This document shows positions 49,592 through 60,400 of a stretch of 64,000 nucleotides of DNA, one piece after another (position 1 is the first letter of the stretch; each line of letters starts with the position of its first letter). Source of the DNA: Tenebrio molitor (Eukaryota; Arthropoda; Insecta; Coleoptera; Tenebrionidae); the NCBI RefSeq assembly GCF_963966145.1, contig NC_091055.1, positions 5,270,001 to 5,334,000 on the forward strand, in the 5' to 3' direction. The notes under the pieces were generated by a model. That model saw only the letters and a program-made list of their open reading frames with translations. It did no database searches and was not told where the DNA came from. The position numbers were made by a program, and so were the translations under genes.

Positions 49592-51259
49592 TATATATAA
49601 TATATTTAAGTATAGTAACTTTACAAGTTACTGTTGCCGTAGTGCCGTAGCCCAAAAAATATATCAAGACCTTGCCAAGACCGTACAGTAACTCCCTCTA
49701 ATGAAATTTAAATAAAACATGGAATTAACTATACATTTTAAAATTTATTTTGCAGTTGTATCTTTTGTCAACAATTTGCCATCAAAACCAAGAAGAGAAA
49801 TTAAAGTGATAATTTTACCAATGTGGGTGGCCTTTTTATACTAAATTTAGTAAATACATACGAGTAGGGCCTGATTTAGCGCCTTCATTCCTGCAACACA
49901 AATTACTCTCTCAAAGAATACTTCACTGTTTTTCAGTTTGAATAAAATTTTGTCATCATAGTAATCCGATTTCAGAAAAATTAAACAATAGTGTCAAAAT
50001 AATTATATTTTTGTAAATAAATCAGACACTATTCTTGAATCAGGATTATTATACGATTAGCATTTGCATTCCGCATTCTACGTACGATTCGAAAATGTAA
50101 TATCGGCAACCCGGCGAGCACCGTACTGTGGTGCCCTCTTGAAAACAAGGAAATGGCTTGTTGGCTTGTTTGAAATGAAACTACCGAACGCGAGTGGCCG
50201 GTTAAAGACGGAGGTCGTGTAATCGTGTTACCTAATAGTACTAGTCTAGATACATTTTAGCCTTCAGGCGAGAATAAAATTTTGATTGGAAATAGTAATA
50301 TCGTTATCGTGCCAAAGGCAAGTTTTACTATTATACCTTCGCTAAAACATCAAGTTATGGAAAATAAAACAACCTTGTGTCATGGATGGCGTCATATATT
50401 TGTTATTATTTTACAAGTACATAGGTACATAAACAAACGTTTATTCGACCCACGATATAAGCAAATTAATATATATTATTTATACACTTCTACAACATTG
50501 AAAAAATGTATAAATAACTTACAAAAATTAATAACTAATTAGTTACAGAATAATGAAATACAAAAGTATAAAAAAATAAGTCTTTGATACATCAATTACA
50601 GTTGTGCTAACCAGTAGTAGTGGCTGCTATTGACATAATTACAACAAAAGTACTTGATGCCTGATTTTATACAATAAAATAGTTCTAGTATGACTCAAAA
50701 ATGCCGATTATTTATTACGGCAGGTATGCTTGTAGAAAAAAAAATATTTAGAAAAATATTTGAGGAATGTTAACATTTTTATAAAAATATCTTACTATAC
50801 ATATGGCATGAGCATCTTTTGGCAATTTACATAGACAGACACATATACAACAACTTCAATCTCCTATTTATATTTAATTTGTTCATATAAGTCAACACAA
50901 AAAGTTGGCAGTTCTTCTTACGCCATTTGTCATCGTTTATAATTCGTTTAATGCTTAAATCTGTGACGTGTGTTAAAATATTGCATACAAATATCATGTA
51001 AATGACTTACTTTAAAAATAAATAGACACATCTATATAAGATAACATCAGAAGAAAAGCCGCTCGAACTTTGCACAAACACAATACTGAATCAATTATTG
51101 GATTTATCACTCGTTTAAATCAAAGGAGGGAATGAAGAGAAAGAGATCAGTGCCGTTGCAAAGTTGTCATCAGCTTCACTTCTCTTTTATACATTGCATA
51201 ATAAATCAATGCTTTGCATAAATTTAGGCTTACTTTTAACAACATACAAAAGCAGACCA

Positions 51260-53893
51260 TTACATCATAAGGCCGCAATCTTTTAAATTATTCTTAATAA
51301 TTACATCTGTGACAGCATCAAAAACAAACTGAATATTATTAGTGTCTGTGGCACACGTGAAATGAGTATAAATTTCTTTCTGGTCCTTCCTTTTGTTCAA
51401 ATTTTCGAATTTCATACGGATATAAGCCGACGCATCTTCGTAAGTATTAGGGCCTGTGTATTCGGGAAAACATATAGTCAAAGGACTCCTCGCAATTTTC
51501 TCTTCGAATAAATCTTTTTTGTTCAAGAACAATATTATAGAAGTTGACACAAACCATTTGCTATTACAAATGGAATCAAACAGTTTCATTGATTCTACCA
51601 TCCTGTTCATCTCTTCGTCCTCGGCCAAGACCAGGTCGTAACCTGACAGAGCTACACAAAAAATGATGGCAGTGACACCTTCAAAACAATGGATCCACTT
51701 CTTCCGCTCAGAGCGCTGACCACCAACATCAAACATTCTGCAAAAATTTTAAAAAACATTCAATCGAAGTGTAAACCGGCGATTTTTTGTAGTAACATTT
51801 TTCACAAATTTCTTACTGATACGTCAAAAAAATTATATCCCCAACAAACAAAAATAAATACACAAAAAATATTATAAAACGAATCTTATTAATATTACCC
51901 AAACCAGGAAACGTAAATACATAAAATGTAAAAATCAACCGTTTTTAATTAGGTTTTTTTTTTTAAATTAGATCATGTCATAATATAGTACTAGTGTTAA
52001 ATAAAACTCACTTAAAATGTAGTCCTTTGAAAGAGAAGTGTGTTTCTACAATTCCAGTTGTTTTGACTCTGGTTCTTAACACGTCTTGCTGAGAAGGAAT
52101 GTAATTCGGCTGTGAAATTCTGTCTAATGCATTTAAATAATAAGCTGCAGAATCATTTAACTGATATTCTCGGGAACGTGCGAAACACAACTGCACTCCA
52201 GGATCTTGCCAAAGCTTTTTCATCAGCATTACGAGATCTGTAGTGAGTTCACCTTCTTCTGCTGCACTCGCGTATGTAAAGAACTGCCGCGCTATATCCT
52301 GTAATTTTTGATATAATTTTTTAATCAATTGAAAAACACAGATGACATACTAAATACCACAAGTCCATTAAATAAAATCGCCGTGTTTTGATTTTTACAG
52401 GTTAAAATAAATGTCATCACAGTTCACAAGAAGTTTTTTTAGAACGGGTCATTGTTCACTTTAGTTACTTCTGGAATTTTCCCGTTTTTTCTGGCTAGAC
52501 AGTCTCAGGGCGTCCTCCTACATCGTTTTCCACCACTCAAACCTTGTGCAAATGAATTTTTCTTGCCCTTTAGTTATACTAAGACATTAGCGCGACCTTG
52601 AAACACAACAGGAGGACGTCCTGAGGCTGTCTAGCCAGAAAAAACGCGAAAATTCCAGAAGTAGTTAAAGTGAACAATTACCTTAGAACGTTCTATCCAT
52701 CACTGAGGTTTTATTACTTTTGTAAAAAGGGGATTTTTTAGGTAAAACAGTAAATATGTACAATATAAAACAAAATATTTTTTAAATAATGAAAAATGTA
52801 GATTTCTGTATTATTTTTGAAATACATTGTATGTATTATGTTGACTAAAATCCATTCACGTTGGATTTTCCTCTCAAGGTCAAATAATTTAATTTTTGGC
52901 TCTGTAATTAAGTTTTGTAAATAGTGACATGCAGCTAACCAACATAATGCGATTTAGCAATGCTCAATCCAACCTGTACAGTGTTTACCTGCATGTCACT
53001 ATTTACAAAACATAATTAGAGGCAAAAAATTTAATTATTTGACCTTGAGAGGAAAATCCAACGTGAATAGACTTTAAATGTATTATTTTATCATATTAGC
53101 GACAAAGTTGTTTTGATTCTTGATTGATACAATATTAGTATGACATCAAAAGTATAGTATAGACACTATAAGTGGATAAAAAAAGTAATATTTAGATACC
53201 TAAAGGATAAATGATAAAGAAATATTTCTGGGCAGTACACATTAGATGAACCCGGCGGCCCGGCGCCACCTATGGGTCACCTGCGTTACAACATGATGCA
53301 TCATCTGTCAAATATTTAAAAAAAATTAACTCATCTTATTTCATGGACTGATATATGTAACTGTAAGCGGTGGTACTCACGGCACGACTGGGGTCGGCAA
53401 AGTCGATCCTTAATTGCCCCATTGCCCTAATAATAGCCATTAAACTCTGAATGGTGTTACTATAAACAACAGGCCTATACTGTTCACATTCTTCCTTTGA
53501 GTATCCAGTTTCGTGTATGATCTTCATCTGTTTAACAATCGTACTTTTACCGGATTCGCCGGCGCCTTAAAAAAACAATAATCAATGCGGGGACGTTTAA
53601 CCATAGAGCTATGTAGATTTAGCGGTGTTAAATATTCAACAGTTGCTCCCGAAAAGTAGGGTTACACAACGCATAATTCGGGGACATTCTTTACGTGTTT
53701 TTAATCATTTCCGGGTGGGACGGTATGATTTGAAATTTCGCCAGAGATTTCTCTGTTATTCGTTTCGCTTACCAAGAAGTAACAGCTTGACTTCGCTTGC
53801 TGCCCTTTCTCCATCTGCCCGAAGATCCCTGTCGATTTTCTTAGATCTTTCCGTAGCTTCTTTATCGCCCGTTGTACTAACCGCACAACCCAT
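51260..53893 (-). CDS. Galphai: G protein alpha-i subunit
   Basis: Four minus-strand exons, 53773-53893, 53381-53565, 52012-52298 and 51260-51737, give 356 residues. The start MGCAVSTTGDKEA carries the Gly-2 myristoylation and Cys-3 palmitoylation sites. The P-loop GAGESGKS is at 41-48, with Arg-179 and Thr-182 of switch I (RTRVKTTGIVE), DVGGQRSERKKW of switch II with Gln-205, FLNKKDLFEEK of the NKxD motif, and FTCATDTNN of the TCAT motif. All GTPase residues are intact. The protein couples seven-helix receptors to inhibition of adenylate cyclase and also serves in spindle orientation. The C-terminus reads KNNLKDCGLMM, so the usual DCGLF-type ending is one residue longer and the Cys is fifth, not fourth, from the end. 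The intron 52299-53380 contains two MITEs. Confidence 0.96.
52447..52682. mobile_element. hAT-type MITE with 8 bp target duplication
   Basis: Terminal inverted repeats begin GGTCATTGTTCACTTTAG on the left and end GTGAACAATTACC on the right, with about 80 bp of paired arm (CTTCTGGAATTTTC, TTTTTTCTGGCTAGACAG). The direct repeat TTAGAACG lies at 52439-52446 and 52683-52690, a perfect 8 bp target duplication, as made by hAT transposases. It has no coding capacity and sits in an intron of the G alpha-i gene. Confidence 0.92.
52848..53074. mobile_element. Foldback MITE, copy B, TA-flanked
   Basis: A 227 bp element in the G alpha-i intron and the second copy of the family at 1538-1765, inserted in the opposite orientation: its loop (CTAACCAACATAATGCGATT...) is the reverse complement of the copy A loop with about two differences. 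TA flanks it at 52846-52847 and 53075-53076. Confidence 0.9.
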
Positions 53894-54443
53894 ATTATAT
53901 TTAAAATCAGTTTTATTTTGACACTTGTTGCTGTTAACAGATCACAAACGACTCCACCCGCTGGAGAAAAACTGTCGGTTAGGCTGTCACACGAAAACCC
54001 CAAACTCGAACGATTGGCAACACTGACAACAATTACAACTGCGCGCCAATTTCAAAAATTAACTCTAAATCAAATTACTTTTGACATTTTTATTTTCGAC
54101 AATCAATAAGGTTTTTATATTTGTGCCTAAAATAAGTCTGTATTTTTAACTTTTTTTATATTTAGTTCGCCACTTTTTCGTTGAATAATTTCAACTCACT
54201 ATAAAATAATTTCATTTTGCTTAAGTACTCAAAAATTTAATGCAAAATGTACAGCGTACGTACAGAATATAACATCAATATAAAAATATGTATCTATAAC
54301 AACAAGAAATCACAAACTTTTACATCAACTGGTCATTATCGAACTCGTTTTCTTTTTTTAATTGTTCCGTGATCACAACTGTGGAGCAAATAGGGCGCGT
54401 ATCTCTGAGCAAGAGGTCGATACACCCATTCGAACAACATATA
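53894..54443. other. Spacer between G alpha-i start and SEC23IP-like stop
   Basis: 550 bp between two tandem minus-strand genes. It should hold the G alpha-i promoter and leader and the SEC23IP-like 3' UTR. A GC-raised part directly upstream of the G alpha-i ATG (53920-54060) is the likely promoter. No separate gene seen. Confidence 0.5.
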
Positions 54444-57400
54444 CTATGTCTTCTTTACGAATCCGCTCGTAGGAGGCGGTCCTAAACTGACATTGCATTG
54501 AATCGGTGCTGTGGGGTCCATACCCGACCCTTCTCCGTCATTTGCTGGATCTTGAATAAACCTCGACGATTTCGGTGACGGTGGAGGTCTCTCGATCGTC
54601 ATGGTCTGCTGCGGAATCTTATCGTCGGCGGATATTTGCATATTCGAATAAATTTCTTTCAAAATTAACAACATCGTATCTTCAGACTCCCAATAACAAA
54701 CGTGGCTCGTCAGGGCAAAAATATATTCGTTGATAAATTCAAACGGCGCTTCTTGTAACACGTAGTCGATTCTTCTGTTATTATTTAGTAGTCCTAAAGG
54801 TAAATCCGTTTGTTGTTGCTCTGGCTCTTCAAGTTCCGCTTCTTCATGACTCCGTAGTTGCTCCTGGAGAGCTTTATCTACTTCTTCTTCGAGCGACGCT
54901 TGGTCTTGACGATGGAACATCGCCAACTGATAGAACGAGTTCCAAGTACTCTTCATCGAATCAACGACGCGTTGCTTCAAATCGGCACCTACTCGAACCA
55001 TGGTCTCCTTCAATTCTACAAAAATATCATTAAAAACAGTTACAACGATAATCGAGACGTTTACCTAAATGCATTCTTTTTCTACCCTTGTGGTGCGGTA
55101 TCAGTACTGGTTTCAGTTTTGATAAATCGGGATTGATCAATGATTCTACTCTGTAAGCTACTGGATCGTAAGGGTGGAATATATTGAAAAATGAAGGACA
55201 GGTTGGAAGAGCAAATTTTTCTCCCAACGTGTCTAATCCTCTGACTGTAACAAACATCCCAATCGGCGACCCCAAAGCAAAAAATGCTTTGGGCTGAAAT
55301 GACAGATGCGGGTATTGTATTTGGGGTTGTCCAGTTCCCACAGCCCCCATCATGTAGCTAATTCTCCTGCTCATTCTGCGCTGTAAAGGTGGAGGTTTGG
55401 AATCGTTCAAAGGAGCAATCGTGTCTTCATCTATAATTTTGATAACTGTAATGTTAGTAGGTACTATTATCAGAAAAAAAATACCTTCATTTGTTTCCAC
55501 TTTTTCCGGTTCTGGGTGTTGATGGCAAAGTAAATCGAACAAAATTAACGACCCTAAACTGTGTCCACCTAAAGACACGCCGCCTTTGAAATCAGGATTC
55601 CGTTGTTTGAACAAATCATAAATCTTGTTCAGTTGATTTCCGACAGTCGAAACGATAGTTTGACAGTAGACAGGACTTGTGTAAAACAATAAATCGAGAA
55701 GCGTATCGTTGGTGAAATCTCGCAAACGCGGAATACTGTGTAGTGTTATACTTTTTAATTTCTCATCAATTCCTGTATCCGAATGCAGTTCTTGGTGCCA
55801 GCTAATGGGGAGTACTTCGATTCTATTGGCCAAACCCTTCTCGCACGATGATCTGTAATGTGACTGGACCAACTGCAACGAAATGCTCCGGAACTCGTCA
55901 ACTACGAACAAAACTTCCAGAACCGCACCAAATAAAACAAAATCACATACCAACTTCTTCAACGGTACGAAATTTCAAGTCGCAAACTGACCCAATCCCG
56001 TGCACCAAAAACAAAAGGTGATCGACTTTGGCCGGTTCGCCTTCGTCGATGTCGAACTCGTCCATGCCACGTTTCACAACCCTCGGACGCGACTGGTTCT
56101 AAAACCACTCGTTAGGTACTTTTGTCCGACATATATCGAAAAACTTACAGGTGTGTTGCCCCAGGCGTCAGGCGATTGCGTGGGTGGGAAAAGAACAAGC
56201 ACATCGGATGCATGAAAAACGACAGTTTCGCCGTTGGGCAGTTCCACTTTTCGGTGCCACTGGTTCGCCTCAAAAGCTGCCCTAAATTCTTCTTCTAATT
56301 TGGTCGCGATATTTTCATCGTACGGGACGTATCTTCCGTCGGTGTTGCCTTTGTGAAACCAGGAGCATCGACGCACTTCAGTCGGAGAGCCCTTCCAATA
56401 CACTGGGATTCGTTGTCTGCGCAAAATGTTAACATCGTAGCGGCCACCGTCGGTGGCCACCACTTTGTCCGGATCTAAGTCATCTAAAATTGAAAATTTT
56501 TGAATTGAGCTTCAGCCAATATCGTGAAGTTACTAGAAATGAAAGCTTGTTCTAAGGCGACAGAATCTACCATAGAAAATGGTTCCCAAACAATTTTTCC
56601 TTCTATTTCTCTCTTGTGAAACCAGTGGTGATACACAGGCCGGTAGATCTGACTGGTGCCCTGAAATCAACCAAACTGAGCTCTCCGTTGGGTTTAAAAA
56701 TCTTTGCATTACATTTGAAGTTGGTAGTGTTTCTCCATTTGCACTGGTTGATAACGTTGGCCCAACATTCGAAGCTTGTAGTAATTCATTGGCGGGAATC
56801 GCGGACATAACTGGGCCTTGAAGGTTCGAAGCAGGAAAAGACGAAATTGGACTGAATAAATTCTGTTGTATCGGGTTGGGAACAAAAGTCTGGGGTGCGG
56901 TCACGGTATTCAGGAACGTCGTAGGCTGTGGGGAAATGGGTTTGAAATACGTAGAAGTAACGCTCTCTTGTGTTGAAGAGATCGAAGAAAGCGCAGGTGA
57001 CGCAGGAGGTGGCGTAACTTCCGGGAGAATCGCCGAGGGTTGCTGGAAATAAGAAGTCTGCGGGGGTTGAACCGACTGTAGGGGTGGCGCGAAGCTCGAC
57101 GAGGTATTGTTGGTCAAGCCGGGGATTGGGGCGTAGACGGGTCTCTTGAGGCCGGCTCTTCTATATGTGTTCACTGGGCCTTGAGTCGGAGGGACTTGGG
57201 GAGGGTTGCTTGGGAGCCCGCTCGTTGGGAAGAGTGGAACTGGTGCAACATCTGTCGGGGGTTGGCTCAGAATGGTTTCGATGCCGGCCGGAGGTGGAGC
57301 AGGGTCCCCAGGTGAAAAGTTTGAAGCAGTCGGTTTCAATTTCAATATGTTGGAAAATGAGGAAAACACCGATGATAAATTGGAGGGTGGCGGGTGAGAC

Positions 57401-60400
57401 GAATCCACTCGTTCGGTTGTTGGATTCGGGGTGAACTCTTGGTGTTGAAAGAAAGTCTCTTGGGGCTGGTTGTGAAAACTGTCGATGCTTCCTGGGATCG
57501 GTTCCAAAAAATTCGAACTGTTCTCAGCACGTGGGGCTTGCTCTGAAAATAATGTAGTTCATGCGTCTGTTAAGTAACCGGAACTGTGAAATAAACAAGA
57601 ATTTATAGTCGCCGTTCGACTAATTAAACAATTGATGGAAATCGGTCAATATTTGCCAGAGATATAGTCACACTAATGAATACCTGATTATTGAAAGGTC
57701 GCTGGCACACCTAATACGATTACGTTTAAACATATTTGAACACCTTCCCATAATTCGGGCGCTAATTACGCTTGCATCGAGGCGAAAATAAACCGTCCTT
57801 TGAAACTACATTTTTTTGTGACGCATTTTTTAATTTCTGTCTTATGTAATTCACACAAATACTACAAACACAAAATGGTTTTGGCTTTAATTATTATATT
57901 TGTCAAAGAAACGGGTGGGGTAATAAATGAGAAAATTGATTTATTGACAAAAACGAAAATGTGTCTTCAAAATGCAATAACACGTGTGTTCTAATAAGTA
58001 GTAGAATATTTGTGTAGAAAGAAGACTGATAATTGTTAACGTTGAACAATATCCGCTCCTACCCACAATTCGTCATATCCACACTACAAAAGCCTACCAA
58101 TTTTTTGGAAATATTTCAGTCGGTGTTAATCATTTCGTTGGGTGTTGTACTTAGTGTAAAAATGTTGCGAGTAGTAATAATTCTGGTAGCAATAACTATC
58201 GTTCACGCTGTAGAAAATGTGACCAAGATAACCCACCAAAACATTGTGACCATAGAAGAAGACTACTACCCAAATTACGTAAATAAAAAAGAAGAAAGCG
58301 CTCGAAAATTTCTCCAATACTACAACTCTTTCAATCCTGTCGTGTTGTTAGTAGAAAACACTCAACAAAGCCAAAACAATGCACACAACTTCTTCAAAAC
58401 CGTACACAAACTAAGTCCGCAAGTTGCAAATATCAATTTCATGATGATGAAATTCAACGCTTCAGGTAAAGCAAATAAATTCAGACACTTGAAACTGAAC
58501 AGGATGTTGTAGGAGTCACCCCCGTGTTAGAAACCACGAAAAACAATAAACCCAGATTCGAGAATATACTAAACGAATACATCAGACAACCATCGAACTC
58601 TTTAGGACGCGAAAACAGGAGTGCGGCATTTTTTGCGATTTTACATGCAGCCCAAGTGTTACCCCCGTCAAGCGGTATCGTCCTGTTCATTAAGAAGGAT
58701 GTAGAAGACGAAACTGTCGCCCCACTTGCCCTGACAGAAGTGAACAAAAAACAAATACAGGTCGGTGGGAACACGTTTAAACACACCTCAAGTGTCATTT
58801 ATGAGCAATCACAAACAATGTGACAATCACAAAATTTTAAAAAATATCTGTTTAATTTGAAGGTTTTTGTAATTTGGGGTGGCAAAAACGACGAGCGTCT
58901 GTTGAAACAATTGGCGTTGCATTCCCACGGTTTGTTTCTGCGTTCTGACAGGAGCTTATCAGAAGTGTATTACGAAGAGTTTCTGGAAAATATTGGTACA
59001 TTTGGTTCTGCGGTGAGTACCTCGGTGCTCTGATGATTTGTGTTGATTGGCGTTTTCAGTCGACGATTTTATCACGGAAAAATCTGAAAGGCGAGCATGA
59101 CCTGGTTTTTCCTATCGATTCCGATGTAACAGGTGTTCACATAAGCATAACCCCGAATATCACCAGAGGAATATTAACGACGCCCAAAGGTGGGTGGTGT
59201 TAAGCACTAAATCTTGACTAGACGATTCTACATACTTTTTCAGGCTACAATATTGACGCTTTGGGGGGTGAAGACGTGACCCGATACTCTCCCGGTTCAT
59301 TTATAAAACGGGACGTCGGAATACACGAAATACACTTAAATACTACGACGGCGACGACGCGGGACGTCGGTGTTTGGCGTTTTCGTGTTGGCAACGCGGG
59401 CGCACTCTATAACGTTATCGTCTTTGCACACACGAAACTGACAGCGAACGCTATTGTCACCGTCCAAAATGTGACAGGTAACGACATGTAACTCACCAGG
59501 ATGCTGCACTGTGGTACCGTGGTCCGACTGTACACAAGTGGCTCATTAACACGGGTTTATAGCACATTTAACATTTGAAATAGACTTTGTACATGATGCT
59601 CGATACGTCATAGAGCTAGTTGCGCATTCTAAAAAACTCAGGGGACTACGTATTTACAAATCATGTAAATATTTCATATCTAATGTTGAATTCGTTACTA
59701 AGACCAAGGAAAAATCTCTCCAGCGCCAACAGTGAATTTTTTTATCTCGACACTGAAAAATTATTATGACATCAAATATCAACAGCGTCGTCTCTTGCAT
59801 AATGCAAATACGCGCGTAGTTGTTCCAATAATAACAAAGTTGTTTTCTAAAACTGGATGCTTTGATCAAAAATGTTGACCTTGTGTCTTAATACACCTTT
59901 AAAAATTCCTATTATCTTGTTTCACTATTTATCTAGACACTATCTGTATTTGGACCAAAGTAACACAATCCAAACACAAACTAAATCAATATGGCATTTT
60001 CTCCAAAATATAGAAAAAATACACATAAACATAAATTTTACAAATTTTTTAAAATTTGTACATTCGGGTTATTACTTGTTACAGCGAAGTCACGTCTGTT
60101 CTTGTCCCGTAGGTATGTTTACGAAAACATCTGCTGCAGGCGTTCAAAATGATAGGAATATTCCTTGTGTCGCCACATTTTCTTGACATTTGACCCGTTC
60201 GATTCAAAATAACAAAATTTATGAGTCGTTTTCAGTGAACTGTGTTTAACAAAATCAAAGCTTCTCGATCGTAATTATATTCTGTTTTAGGTGCCAACAA
60301 GACGAAAAGTAAGAGAAAATTTTTAAAATTAGGGTTAAATGGTGATGTCAGTTCTATTAGCAACATCAGTTTTGTCAGTGAGGATGGAAACTCGATCTTG

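Larger units (their letters stand above)
35381..51259. other. Gene-poor 15.9 kb interval with repeats and orphan exon-like signals
   Basis: Strongly AT-rich. I see no complete gene. It holds a possible first coding exon at 36576-36694, a GC-rich island at about 40600-41260, a foldback element at 44837-45030, an exon-like block at 45890-46010, a minus-strand donor-flanked block at 46352-46440, and two adjacent foldback elements at 48722-49235 and 49244-49591. The stretch 50500-51259 is probably the G alpha-i 3' UTR. Open frames such as 39637-39966 lack supporting features. Elsewhere I see nothing. Confidence 0.6.
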
